Assembly (NCBI GenBank): GCA_031771865.1
Contig: JASISA010000019.1
Coordinates: 496,001-560,000 of the forward strand
Reading direction: 5' to 3'
Length of the DNA stretch: 64,000 bases
Source of the DNA: Nothophaeocryptopus gaeumannii
Taxonomy: Eukaryota; Ascomycota; Dothideomycetes; Mycosphaerellales; Mycosphaerellaceae
Below the pieces are notes generated by a model. That model was given only the letters and a program-made list of their open reading frames with translations. It searched no databases and was not told the DNA's origin. Below are positions 1 through 9,829 of this stretch, in pieces. The position numbers and the translations under genes were made by a program. Numbering within the stretch: position 1 is the stretch's first letter; every line of letters begins with the position of its first letter.

Positions 1-602
1 CGACGACATTTCTTGTTCTTGTCTTCGGTGACTCCAACACGGAAAGTCGATCGTGGACCCGGCACTGACTCCCCAGCTGAGTTGTTCAGCGAGCCGGTGG
101 GCACGTTGAGCGCCGGGTCCTGTTTGCCTAGCTTCTGCATCGGAGTCAGGTTGTTGCTGGGTTGCTTAGAGTCCGGCGAACTGCCCAAGTTCGACAGCGA
201 CTGCTTTGCACGGTTGAAGAGGTCACCAGCGCGGCCTACGCCGCTGCTCCGCCGTTTCTTCTCAGTGGTCTGCTCCTCTGGCTTGCGGGTGGGGCTGCGG
301 AGATCATTGCTGACTTCGTCACTGCTTTCCTGAATCGCGTTGATATGGTTGGCGAGGTTGGGGCTTTGAGGTGATCCTTCGTTGCCGCCCGGGCTGCCAT
401 CACCGCCGCCGACATTGCCAGAGGTGTTGTTACTGTTATTGGTGTTGAGATTACTACTCGACGATGAGTCGTTTCCGTCTCGGCTGCCGTTGTTGTTATT
501 GGAGCTTCCGAACATCCTGTTCAGCAAGCCTCCCTGACCGGAGAGACTGCGTCTCTTGCTCCCGGCCGGGTTGGTGTTTTGCTTGGTCGCAGTGTCGCTC
601 AT
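1..602 (-). CDS. PP2C-type serine/threonine phosphatase, N-terminal part (cut by window edge)
   Basis: Start codon at 602 on the minus strand; 200 codons are open to the left edge, so only the N-terminus is present. The first 150 or so residues are low complexity: Asn/Ser/Gly runs, then basic Lys/Arg and Ser-Pro stretches typical of a disordered regulatory extension. The last visible residues read GVTEDKNKKCRR, which is how the catalytic PP2C domain of fungal Ptc1-like phosphatases begins, just before the metal-binding M-E-D-T-H segment that would lie outside the window. Family knowledge: PP2Cs are Mn/Mg-dependent phosphatases that turn down MAPK cascades. No intron is visible in this part. 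The assignment rests on the short C-terminal match, so the class is fairly sure and the exact paralogue is not. Confidence 0.72.
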   Translation of the reverse strand, partial: MSDTATKQNTNPAGSKRRSLSGQGGLLNRMFGSSNNNNGSRDGNDSSSSSNLNTNNSNNTSGNVGGGDGSPGGNEGSPQSPNLANHINAIQESSDEVSNDLRSPTRKPEEQTTEKKRRSSGVGRAGDLFNRAKQSLSNLGSSPDSKQPSNNLTPMQKLGKQDPALNVPTGSLNNSAGESVPGPRSTFRVGVTEDKNKKCR

Positions 603-1862
603 GTATCTGAGGTCGGATCGCACAGGCGCTGTCGCCTTTCCCACGTGCAGGATGGCGGGGCAGTTGCAGGATGAGAAATGACTCCGGGGCGCCTCGAGGA
701 CAAGTCAATGGCCGGAAACGGGGGTTGCGGCGGGATGGGTGATTGCAGGTCGACTTCAGCTTGTTTGACGCCTGATGACTACAAGTCTGGGAACAAACAG
801 CACCGTTAGCGATTCGATTTTCCAGAATAACGCAGCACAGCCGTGCGCTTGGGCTGCTCAATTCCAGCACACTGCGACTGACTGCTACTCGTGTGGTGGT
901 GGGTAGGAGGCGCAGGAGCAGGCCAGTGGAGCGGACGCCGCTTACCGAATAATGGGACGGTGAGTGTTTGAGAATGCCTTCCGCAAACACTGGCGAACAA
1001 ACCACGCAGCGATCACGAGGTCGTCTAGGTTCTTTGTTTGATTGTGCGTATAACCAGCTGCACGCTTCCACACCACAAGAATAGCTCCCTGTCGAATGTC
1101 TGCAATCCACCGTGAGTGTTCTTGGGCGATTTCTAAGCGTTCCAATGACGTGGGTCTAGGCGCCTGTCGGCGGTGCCAGAATCGGATGCGAGCTGCTGCC
1201 GTGTCGTGCCTAAGTCCGAGCACAGTTCTGCGTGACCGCTTCGAAAATACCGAGTCCGGATCAAACAGAGAGGTCAGTTGAGATGGGATCAGGAGAGCAC
1301 GCAGAGATAGAAACAAAATGTACCATCGAGACCACAATGATGCTAGAACCGTGGGCACCCCGCAACTCGAAAGTGGACCTCATCCTCATTGCGATTGGCT
1401 TCCGATGTCTTCACTTCTGCACTACTGTATACTGAAGCACTCGTCCCATCTTCATCTGGAGATACCGAGATCTCACTACGCTGTCTACAGATTCGACAAG
1501 CTCAACCCAGCTCTCAAGCTTGTAGACGATGGTCTCAAAGATGCAAAGCAACAGCAGGAAATCGATGCTATGGCCCAGAACTCGGCCCTTTGTTGCGTCG
1601 TCGCAAGTAGTGCCCCGCTATGCCCTTCGCCCCAGCCGACTTTCCAGGCCGAGATCCAGGAACTTGATTACTTCGACGCGGTACCTGGCTGGCGGTCCGT
1701 TGTCAAAGAGGCTCTGAGCTTTGCTTAACTTCGCGGCGACATCAGAGTCGCTACAATGATGTAGCAGTGCCCATTCCTTCAGGCTGACACGGCTTGTCAA
1801 TTCCAACACAGACTGGTAGTAATGTTCCGGGGCATTGGTAGATCATCATTTTCATAATTTCG
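603..1862. other. Intergenic: PP2C upstream region and did4 downstream region
   Basis: Holds the 5' region of the leftward PP2C gene and the 3' region of the leftward did4 gene. Several overlapping ORFs of 60-200 codons occur on both strands but none shows a recognisable domain, a clean codon pattern or splice structure. I see no RNA gene or repeat here. Confidence 0.5.
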
Positions 1863-2688
1863 TCATCTTCGTAAGCTGTCGAGTCGTGCCTGAAGGTCGT
1901 CGTCTCCAGGATCGCCGCCTCCAATAGCTTGCGCAATTTTGCCATCGGCAACCGCATTCTTCTGAAGTCCCGTTGGAGTCTCGCCCAACTACGAATGTGT
2001 CAGCAAGCGGTTCGCGTGCAGAAGGTTAAGTCGGCTCTTACCTGTTGCCCCAGATCGACACCTAATTCATCCAGCACCTGACCGACCACCTCTTCGCTCT
2101 CTTCCTCGTCTTCCAGTCCCGTCACATCGTCTATAGCATCGTCCATCATTTCCTGCCGTTGATCCATGATATCATTCTCCTTCTCGAACTCCATGGCGAT
2201 TCGCTGCAGCGCGGGCAAATTCATCTGGCGATTCATGCTGCCTAGTAGTTGTGTAGCACCCTTCATGCTCTGCATCATCTGCTCATTACTGCGAACGGTC
2301 TACAGATGTCAGCGCTCAACCAAGCTTCAAGCATGCGGTTGAGACATACCTGTATCCGTAGCGATATAGCCTGCAGTTGTGTCCGCATCTGGTAGAACTT
2401 CTGAATGTATCTCCTCGTTCGTACGAGGTCCTTCGCTTGCACCTTGACAGCACCCATCTGTCCATTCTTGGCATTCTTCTTGATATCTTGTACCAGCTTC
2501 TTCTCCTGATTTTCGAGCTTCGTTCGTTCGCGGTCGAGTTCTCGTTGTGTTTTTTCGAGTGCTCGCTGATGCTTGCGCAGACGCTCAGCGGGCGTCATGC
2601 GCTTCCCGAACGCCCATTCGATGATCTGTAAAATTTGAGCTTAGCAGGTAGAAGGGAAGGTCTAAGATCAACGAACACCTACGTTCAT
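1863..2688 (-). CDS. did4: ESCRT-III subunit Did4/Vps2 (CHMP2 family)
   Basis: Four exons on the minus strand: 2688-2683 (only Met-Asn), 2625-2350, 2299-2042 and 1988-1863; introns of 57, 50 and 53 nt all have GT-AG ends, and the exons sum to 666 nt, giving 221 residues. The N-terminus reads MNIIEWAFGKRMTP, the basic membrane-binding start of Vps2/CHMP2, followed by the charged coiled-coil Snf7 core with the segments KDLVRTRRYIQKFYQMRTQL and MNLPALQRIAMEFEKEN. An acidic linker follows. The last residues (DLQARLDSLRR) form a MIT-interacting motif that recruits Vps4. Family knowledge: it polymerises with Vps24 on endosomal membranes in multivesicular-body sorting and other membrane scission. 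The tiny six-base first exon is easy to miss in automatic annotation. Confidence 0.95.
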
Positions 2689-3084
2689 GGTATGAGACCT
2701 GGACGGCTCCCAGGCGCGTGGATGTGGCCTGATCAACGACTTGGCGATAAGGCTCGACCGCGAATGTTGAAGCTCTGGAAGAGACGCTGTTGTCAGCTTA
2801 TGGTGGTCGTGGTCGCGATTTGCAGTCGTGCGAAGAGGACAAAGACTGTCAGAGGCGTCAAAGTGCCCGCCTTCGCAATCAACACGGCTTCGCAACCACG
2901 TGGAGACATCATGAGATCGGCGAAGGAGTGCCGAAAGCCGATTGGACAAGGAATTCCTTGCTCGGCTTTCCAAGTGCCAGCCATGACATGACATCGACGC
3001 GAAGGCAAACGACACAACTCTGCTTCAGACGTTCAACGACCAGCATGACCGCGACATGACTTAGCAATCCAGAACAACTCCATC
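2689..3084. promoter_or_regulatory. Shared divergent promoter region of did4 and fzo1
   Basis: 396 bp between the start codons of did4 (minus) and fzo1 (plus). It must hold both 5' untranslated regions and core promoters. The small ORFs inside overlap on both strands and show no domain. No clear TATA box or long repeat was seen. Confidence 0.6.
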
Positions 3085-5898
3085 ATGAGCTCGAACCTTC
3101 CTTTTGGAGATGGCAAAGCCGGCCCATCGAACAGTGGCGGCTCGTCCAGCAGCCGCCATGCCTCCGGACGGCCGCAATATATGACCGTGGGAAGCGGTTC
3201 CACATCAGAAAGCGCAGCGAGGCTACAGGCGCTGCTGGATGAGGACTCAGGGTACGGAGGCAGCATCACAGGCGATAGCACGATGGAGAACGAGTGGCAT
3301 CTGGGCCCAACGGCCGATCGATTCACGCCGGCGCACACTCCTGTTCGACCAGGAGAGAGCAATCCAGAGTCGGAGAATGAGAAGCGTGCGCTGGCGGCAC
3401 ATGTGCACCAGCTCTTCTACAATCAGAATAGGACTGCATTGGGACGCGCCATCAACCAGACAGTGGAGACGCTGAAGAAGCTGCAGGAGATGAACACCAA
3501 ATGGCCAGCACACTACCCCACCGTCCAAAGACCTCCCTCACCATCGCCATTTCCCAAGCCAGAGCCACGACCGGGTCTCTCGCACACTCAATCCACATTT
3601 GATATCGAAGAGTCCCAACAATCAAGACCGGCGATGCCACGGAGAGCTGGAACCTCTTTGCAGCCGTATCAGAAGCCAGAATCGAGCGCAGACACCGAGA
3701 CGAAGACGCCCCCAGAGCCGAGACTAGTAACACCGCAGTTGGCACAAGACTTTTCCGTATTGAAGATTGAGCTCAAGATGGAAGGTCTAGCGCAATCGGA
3801 CATCGTGCATTCTCTCGAGAAGCAATCCGTGGCCTCACTCTTGGACAACCAGATCAATAAGAGCGTGCGTCATCTTTTCTCTCTCCGAGAGCGCATCGAA
3901 GACACTTCAAGCAAGGTCTTGGTTACTGGAGATCTGAATGCTGGAAAATCCACATTCTGTAACGCGTTGCTACGACGAAAGATTCTTCCAGAAGATCAGC
4001 AGCCTTGTACCGCAATCTTCTGCGAAGTGCTGGACTGCCGGGAGAATGGAGGTTTGGAGGAAGTGCATGCTATTCCACATGCTGTCACATACGAACGCAA
4101 CGACGAAAGCACCTACCACGTTTACGCATTGAAGCAACTAGAAGACATCGTCATCGACAGCGAACGCTATGCGATGTGCAAAGTCTACATCAGAGACATC
4201 CGATCCGTCGACCAGTCGCTGCTCAACAACGGCGTTGTCGACATTGCGCTCATCGATGCACCCGGACTGAACAACGACTCGCTGAAAACAACAGCGGTAT
4301 TTGCTCGGCAAGAGGAGATCGATGTCGTGGTGTTCGTCGTTTCTGCTGCCAACCACTTCACGCTCTCTGCAAAGGAGTTCATCTTCAACGCAGCGAGGGA
4401 GAAGGCCTACATGTTCATGGTCGTCAATGGCTTCGACAATATACGCGATAAGAAGCGTTGCCAGGAGATGATCTTGAAACAGATAAACCACCTAAGTCCA
4501 GCTACTTTCAAGGAGTCAGCGGAGCTGGTGCATTTCGTCTCCAGCAATGCAATTCCTGTCGCCCCGGCACCCGGCGGGCCCCCAGATGATGGCAGTGGTA
4601 GTGGCTCAGCGTCCGGAGGGTCATACTTTGACCGCAAGCACGACGAAACTAACGACGACAATGATGATGGACCCAAAGGAAAGCATGGTGAACCTGGATC
4701 GCCTCCCAAGAAGAAGGGCAAAGGCAAGGAGAAGGAAGCTCAAGACGACTTCAGTGAGCTTGAATCCTCCCTTCGGCGATTTGTGCTCGAGAAACGTGCT
4801 CGGTCAAAGTTGGCACCGGCGAAGACATACCTTATGAACTTGCTGGGTGATCTCGGCACACTTGCTAGCGTCAACAAGGACGTCGCGCAGAACGAGCTTG
4901 ATCGGGTGACTGAAGAGCTGCGTCAACTGGAGCCCGTTTTCGAGAAGTCGAAGAAAGCCCGCACTGATGCAGACGAGAGTGTCGCCTCAAGCATCGAAGA
5001 GACCTCAAACGAAGTATACGCTTTGACGCGGAATACCTTGAACGACTCGATTTCAAAAGTCGCCGAGAGCGACCTTGGAGTCTATTATCCTGGAGTCTTT
5101 GGCGCATACTCCTATGCAGATGACCTCAAGGCAGCGATGCTTAACCAGATCACAGAAACAGTCCGTTGTTGCGAGGAACGAGCCCGTGAGAAGACGGTGT
5201 CCGGCGTCAGCAGCATCAAGTCCCTTGGAATCTTACATCTCGGAGACCAGTATGTGGATCTGACATTTAGATCAGAGAAGATGTTCAAGAGCCGGCGCGA
5301 TGCCCTTGCGCGACAAGTGGACTTTGAGACCGAGCTGTGGGACTTCTTCGATCTTGCAAACATCTGGGAACGCCAAGAAAAGGTGGCGGGCACCAGCATG
5401 GCTGTCACCGTTGCAGGTGTTGTTGGCAGCCGCATGATCGGTGGGATGGGTTGGCTTGACGGGGCCCTGACTGCTACGAGGGTTGTTGGCACGAACAACC
5501 TCCGACGAGCTTTCGTGCCTGGACTCATCCTAGCAGTTGCGCTCGGAGTGTCATATGCCATCTCCCACATCCCACAGTCGTTGCCGCGCCGCTTAAGCAC
5601 AAAGCTTGCCTCTCAGTTAGCGGCGCTTGGCTACACACATTCAAACTCAATCCGGATCAGCTCCGAGGTGCGTAGAGCGCTCAAATACCCGGCTGACAAG
5701 CTACGAGAAGGGTTGCAACGTAATATGGAGCATCTGCAGGAGAAGAAGAGGGAGACTGTGAAAGTGCAGACGGAGAATGAGGTTGCGAGGAAGTTCTTTG
5801 GCAACCTCGTTCGTGAGAGCAGCGACATCCGCAGCAGAGTCGATCGGGTGGACCTTGAGGGTCCTGCTCCCGGCATTGCCGCCAGCTATGATATTTAA
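3085..5898 (+). CDS. fzo1: Mitofusin, outer mitochondrial membrane fusion GTPase Fzo1
   Basis: Single exon, 937 residues, close to the usual length of fungal Fzo1. A disordered Ser/Pro-rich N-terminus of about 200 residues precedes a dynamin-like GTPase domain: P-loop GDLNAGKS near residue 282, switch region with DAPGLN near 391, and the unusual G4-like segment NGFDNIRDKKR near 447, as seen in mitofusins rather than a standard N-K-x-D. A low-complexity insert rich in Gly/Ser and Lys sits at about residues 495-550. Two close hydrophobic segments around residues 770-830 would form the U-shaped double membrane anchor, followed by a C-terminal coiled coil (HR2). Role: tethering and GTP-driven fusion of outer mitochondrial membranes. 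Divergent from did4. Confidence 0.95.
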   Translation: MSSNLPFGDGKAGPSNSGGSSSSRHASGRPQYMTVGSGSTSESAARLQALLDEDSGYGGSITGDSTMENEWHLGPTADRFTPAHTPVRPGESNPESENEKRALAAHVHQLFYNQNRTALGRAINQTVETLKKLQEMNTKWPAHYPTVQRPPSPSPFPKPEPRPGLSHTQSTFDIEESQQSRPAMPRRAGTSLQPYQKPESSADTETKTPPEPRLVTPQLAQDFSVLKIELKMEGLAQSDIVHSLEKQSVASLLDNQINKSVRHLFSLRERIEDTSSKVLVTGDLNAGKSTFCNALLRRKILPEDQQPCTAIFCEVLDCRENGGLEEVHAIPHAVTYERNDESTYHVYALKQLEDIVIDSERYAMCKVYIRDIRSVDQSLLNNGVVDIALIDAPGLNNDSLKTTAVFARQEEIDVVVFVVSAANHFTLSAKEFIFNAAREKAYMFMVVNGFDNIRDKKRCQEMILKQINHLSPATFKESAELVHFVSSNAIPVAPAPGGPPDDGSGSGSASGGSYFDRKHDETNDDNDDGPKGKHGEPGSPPKKKGKGKEKEAQDDFSELESSLRRFVLEKRARSKLAPAKTYLMNLLGDLGTLASVNKDVAQNELDRVTEELRQLEPVFEKSKKARTDADESVASSIEETSNEVYALTRNTLNDSISKVAESDLGVYYPGVFGAYSYADDLKAAMLNQITETVRCCEERAREKTVSGVSSIKSLGILHLGDQYVDLTFRSEKMFKSRRDALARQVDFETELWDFFDLANIWERQEKVAGTSMAVTVAGVVGSRMIGGMGWLDGALTATRVVGTNNLRRAFVPGLILAVALGVSYAISHIPQSLPRRLSTKLASQLAALGYTHSNSIRISSEVRRALKYPADKLREGLQRNMEHLQEKKRETVKVQTENEVARKFFGNLVRESSDIRSRVDRVDLEGPAPGIAASYDI

Positions 5899-6304
5899 TT
5901 GATAGTATTTCCTTGAGTTTCAGCGGGTGTAGCATCGGACGGCGTTGAAAAGGATGGGACGAACTACCGAGCAGAAAGAGACAGACTTAAGATATCCCCT
6001 GGGCGAAAGTTGGTGGTGCTTTTCTCTTCTCACCTACATATGCCTTCATTCATCCATTCATTTCATGCGTGCAGGACAACGTTGTCAATTGTGCAGTGAC
6101 AGCTCATGTGTCAGAGTGATGCTGCTCAGTGTATGGAGTGAGCCAGGTCCCGCGTTCTGCCGACAGGGATGATTGGATGTGGATATTCACATGTGCTTGC
6201 CTCAGCGGGCTCGACTTCTCGTTCCACCAACTTCGGCTTATCAAAGATGTAACACCCATACTCCACAGCGCACGCTGCGCATATACTCTCAACCAATACT
6301 CAAC
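5899..6304. other. Intergenic between fzo1 and the DUF676 gene
   Basis: About 400 bp holding the fzo1 3' end and the promoter/leader of the next rightward gene. An open frame runs into the next gene from 6173, but it begins with TTG and lacks a conserved start, so it was read as leader. Nothing else recognised. Confidence 0.5.
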
Positions 6305-7747
6305 ATGGTGAAGAAAACGCTGCTTCTAGTTTTCATACATGGCTTCAAAGGAAGCGACCACACCTTCCACAACTTCCCGAAGGACCTCAAAGCGCTACTC
6401 GCACATTCACTCCCCAAGGCGAACGTCCTCACGATTACGTATCCGCAGTACGAGACTCGCGGCGATCTCAGAGCCGTCGTCGGCAGGTTCAAGGAATGGC
6501 TTCAGAACAAAGTTATCGATCTCGAAGTCGCGAACCGCACGCCTAGCCCCACCGTCGATCCCAGTGTGCACGTAGTTTTATGTGGACATTCGATGGGCGG
6601 CATCGTAGCGGCGGAGACACTGCTGAGTATTGTCAAAGATGAGCCGGTGCCGCATACTTTTCAAGATGAGACAGGACACAACAGTACGAACTCTACGTCT
6701 TCAAGCGCGAACAGCACCAGTGGGAGTCGTGCGCCTACACCTCCGCTGCAGGACAAGAGCAGGCTTTTCTTTCCATACATAAAGGCTGTCCTGGCGTTCG
6801 ACACTCCCTACTTGGGAATAAGCCCAGGCGTATTGGCACATGGAGCAGAAGAGCAGATCAACCACGCGAGTACAGCATACAAGGCATTCGACACCGCAAG
6901 CAACTTCTTCGGCTGGGGCTCGCCACGGTCTGCGACTCCTATCGCGAATGCGTCAAGTAGAGGGCTACCAGCTCCCAAGAGTAATAGCACAGGAGGAGGC
7001 ATGGGCAAGTGGGGAAAGATAGCCATGTACGGAGGCGCGGTCGCGGCAGTCGCAGGCGTCGCAGGAGCGGCATACTTGAGCAGGAACCAAATCAGCGAAG
7101 GCTTGAATTGGGCTGGAAGTCATCTCGAATTTGTAGGATGCCTTGGACGTGGTGCCGAACTCCAGAAGCGCGTTGAGAAAGTGGTAGACCTGACGAAAAC
7201 GCATGATCTCGGGTTTGCCAATTTCTACGGCGCTTTAGATGAGAAGATCACAAGCAAGACGAAGTATGCTGGACAGATTCTGGGCGAAGATCGGACATTC
7301 TGTGTTATCCCGAAACCTCAGAGGTCGAAAGATGCGAATAGTCCTACTGGCACGAAACGAGATGCACCTGCGGCGGCTGAACACCCTTCGCCTAAGAGAC
7401 GGAGGTCGAAAGGCGCTACTGAGGAGGACCGTATGGAAGCAGAAGGCGAGCAAGTTCAAGATTTTGCTGAGGACACTTCAAAGGGCAAAGGACTCTGGGT
7501 TCGATGCATCAACTCACTCGCAAGTGATGAGCTGATTGCACATACTTCGATGTTCGCACCGGACAAGAATCCGGACTACCATGCCATGCTGCCGCGGGCT
7601 AGAGATCAGATTGCTGGATGGGTAGATTTTGGTTGGTATGAGAGCTCTGGAGCTGATCCGAAGCCTCCTAATGACGAAAGCGCCACAGCTGGTGACGATG
7701 AGGAAGACGCCGAGAAAGAGGATGTCTCTGCTGAAGCTGCATCGTGA
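6305..7747 (+). CDS. DUF676-family serine hydrolase/lipase-like protein
   Basis: 480 residues from the ATG at 6305, chosen because the conserved alpha/beta-hydrolase start (LLLVFIHGFKGSDHTFHNFP) begins right after it; upstream in-frame sequence has no ATG. The nucleophile elbow is GHSMGG at residues 94-99, with the oxyanion H-G-F near residue 11. A later block LAFDTPYLGI matches the D-T-P-Y motif of this lipase group. A hydrophobic Ala/Gly-rich segment near residues 238-257 could be a membrane segment. The C-terminal third has a basic patch resembling a nuclear signal and an acidic tail. Substrate unknown; relatives act on lipids or esters. It stands alone, followed 214 bp later by the PAH gene on the same strand. 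Confidence 0.85.
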   Translation: MVKKTLLLVFIHGFKGSDHTFHNFPKDLKALLAHSLPKANVLTITYPQYETRGDLRAVVGRFKEWLQNKVIDLEVANRTPSPTVDPSVHVVLCGHSMGGIVAAETLLSIVKDEPVPHTFQDETGHNSTNSTSSSANSTSGSRAPTPPLQDKSRLFFPYIKAVLAFDTPYLGISPGVLAHGAEEQINHASTAYKAFDTASNFFGWGSPRSATPIANASSRGLPAPKSNSTGGGMGKWGKIAMYGGAVAAVAGVAGAAYLSRNQISEGLNWAGSHLEFVGCLGRGAELQKRVEKVVDLTKTHDLGFANFYGALDEKITSKTKYAGQILGEDRTFCVIPKPQRSKDANSPTGTKRDAPAAAEHPSPKRRRSKGATEEDRMEAEGEQVQDFAEDTSKGKGLWVRCINSLASDELIAHTSMFAPDKNPDYHAMLPRARDQIAGWVDFGWYESSGADPKPPNDESATAGDDEEDAEKEDVSAEAAS

Positions 7748-7961
7748 TCGACTTGATCATGTTCTTGGATGCTCCGGTTCCGGAAGATCGGCTCTTGCTA
7801 CGTGCGGAGGGCGTGACCGAATTGGAACCTCCCCTACTCAGTGCGGATGTCTGTGGAAAGTTACGTGGAAGCCCAACGAGCACCCCAGCTCCCAAGCTTC
7901 CAGAGCACTGGGAACTATTTCAGTCTTTTTCCCTTCCATTGGCGATGGGCTTCATCTTATC

Positions 7962-8706
7962 ATGTCGTCGGAGAATGGCAACTCATCGGATCAATCTCGA
8001 CCCTCCCTCGACGCTCTCCAAGAAGCCCTTGGATACCTGGATATATTTGATTATGAAGACTTCGTGGAGCTGCTGAATAGCTTCAGGGCTGGAAAATGCG
8101 AGAAGGAAGACCTGGTCGCGCACATCTACAAGATCTTCGAGGCCAAGCCTGATCTCGTTCGGCCGTTTGATAATTTCCTTTCCGCTGCAGGAACAACTCG
8201 AAGGGTCATGCGACAGGATGCGACTACACAAACGCGAGGTATAGAGGTTACCCTGAGGACCTCTCATGCGCTGCGCAGAATTGTTTGCTGATTGCTGTAT
8301 TGCAGGCGTTACCCAGGGCGACATCGGCCGATACTTCGAACAAGTGCGAGACGAATTCGCGTGTCAGCCCGAAATATACAACATGTTTCTCGTCATAGTG
8401 GAAGACTACCAGGCGAAAGTGAAGGGAACACGAGAGATCATCGAGCACCTCTTTGATGGAAAGCCAGATTTGATCGAGGGCTTTTGGCTACACTTCTTGC
8501 CTTCTGGATACCCTGCACTGCTGGCTCACTTTCTACGCCAGCCTCGCACTCCGAGAGTGGAAGAGGTGGATCGTCTCAATGGAGAGTTGAATGTGCCGTT
8601 GATTAAGATACCTGTACCTATCATTAGGGTGGAGGAGGTTCCTGAGCTTGAGGATGGAGACGGCGGGAATGACTGGAAGAAGTCGAGACATAGAAGTACT
8701 CCATGA
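7962..8706 (+). CDS. Small Sin3-like protein with two paired amphipathic helix domains
   Basis: Two exons, 7962-8238 and 8306-8706, with a 67-nt GT-AG intron; the joined frame gives 225 residues. The first repeat (residues about 12-75) is a divergent PAH helix pair ending in KPDLVRPFDNFL. The second (about 95-162) is a textbook PAH: YFEQVRDEFACQPEIYNMFL, then a linker, then a helix with KPDLIEGFWLHFLP. Sin3 corepressors use such domains to bind transcription-factor helices; here there is no histone-deacetylase-interacting region, so this is a stand-alone PAH protein and not Sin3 itself. It could compete for Sin3 ligands or act as an adaptor, which is inference. A Pro/acidic tail ends the protein. 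Confidence 0.82.
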
Positions 8707-9183
8707 ATCATATCCTCGGACCCTCGACTACGTGTAGCTGTCTGCTTGTGACAGCATGTGCTTTCCGGCTGTTCTCGGGACGTAGTGAGAGCGATAAGAA
8801 GCCGGCAGCGGTGTGCCGGCTGGAGCACAACAGTCGCGTGTGAAGAGGGCTGCCAACATGAACTATTCAATGTTATGTAGAAGCTTCTCATCAGTCATAT
8901 TGCAATTGATGCTGTATCGGAAATAGACATAGTATCTGATCGTAGCACATAGCGACCGGCTGAGCCTAAGACATGTCCGTACACCCGCGATATATGCCCC
9001 ACCATATAGTGAGCATGTGATTCCCCATTGTCTTGGCGCTTATATTCAACTCGCCGGCGCCGCTATCCTTATCTCAGACAACACACAACCAACCAAGCTC
9101 AGGGCGTTATCATCACCCACTCAGCTTTGAGTGTCGTCCACCACTCCTGCACGACATGTTTCGATCCGCTCCGGAGACCTGGG

Positions 9184-9216
<33 letters not shown>

Positions 9217-9829
9217 AGGTTGTGTCACTGTACCGCCGGCCGGCCTCCAGACCCTTTCACCATGACAGCACTCCACTCGTCCTCCACCCGTCCTTTCGGC
9301 GCGTTGACTGACTGTAAGCGGCAAACACGTCTCTGGCCGCGCAGGTAGACGTCTCTCCATATCTCCCCAGTCATACTTATCTGTTGTCTATTCCTGACTC
9401 TTCCGACGTGTGTTGTCTTCCTGTGCTTCTTCTCTGTTCGCACCTCTTGTTGTTTCGTACGCTTGGTGCTACAGCTTCAGCTTTCTTGTCCTGGTCGTCC
9501 ATACGCTACCGTACCGTGTTACATAAAGACATTCCCGCCTAGCTCAAGAGTAGACCTTCCTACACGGCCTTCCTCTTGGAGCTCTGCACTTTCCACTCCG
9601 CTCCGCCAGCTCGAATGATCCGACGTCTCGTGTGCTTCCGGGCAACTGCGACCAGGCAGCACTTGGCTGAGCACGAGATCACTTCCACGACGTCAGGCGA
9701 CCTTGGTCACCTACACTCTGTACACGCATACCTTCGAATCTGAGAGCTGGCACTCTGCAAACTTTCTACAAACCAACATTGGATCTGGAGTTGCCTTAGA
9801 AGAGTCCGCTCGTCCGGACTCTCACCAAC
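8707..9829. other. Intergenic, PAH gene 3' region and PQ-loop gene promoter/leader
   Basis: 1.1 kb without a supported gene. It contains a short hexanucleotide repeat at 9184-9219 (listed separately) and pyrimidine-rich sequence from about 9360 to 9830, as is common in fungal leaders. Short ORFs over the repeat encode Arg-Val runs and look fortuitous. Confidence 0.5.
9184..9219 (+). repeat. (GTGAGG)6 hexanucleotide microsatellite
   Basis: Six perfect copies of GTGAGG in a row. It is G-rich on the plus strand and not the TTAGGG telomere unit. It lies about 610 bp upstream of the PQ-loop gene start, so it may fall in its promoter or leader. Confidence 0.95.

Noticed and set aside
5112..5600. 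162-codon minus-strand ORF within fzo1
   Set aside because: Antisense shadow of the mitofusin coding sequence; Ser/Arg-rich composition.
6173..7747. Longer 524-residue reading of the DUF676 protein
   Set aside because: The extension begins at TTG and has no ATG until within or at the conserved start at 6305, so it is leader.
9028..9348. ORF spanning the GTGAGG repeat with an Arg-Val run
   Set aside because: The repeat peptide follows directly from the microsatellite; no other support.
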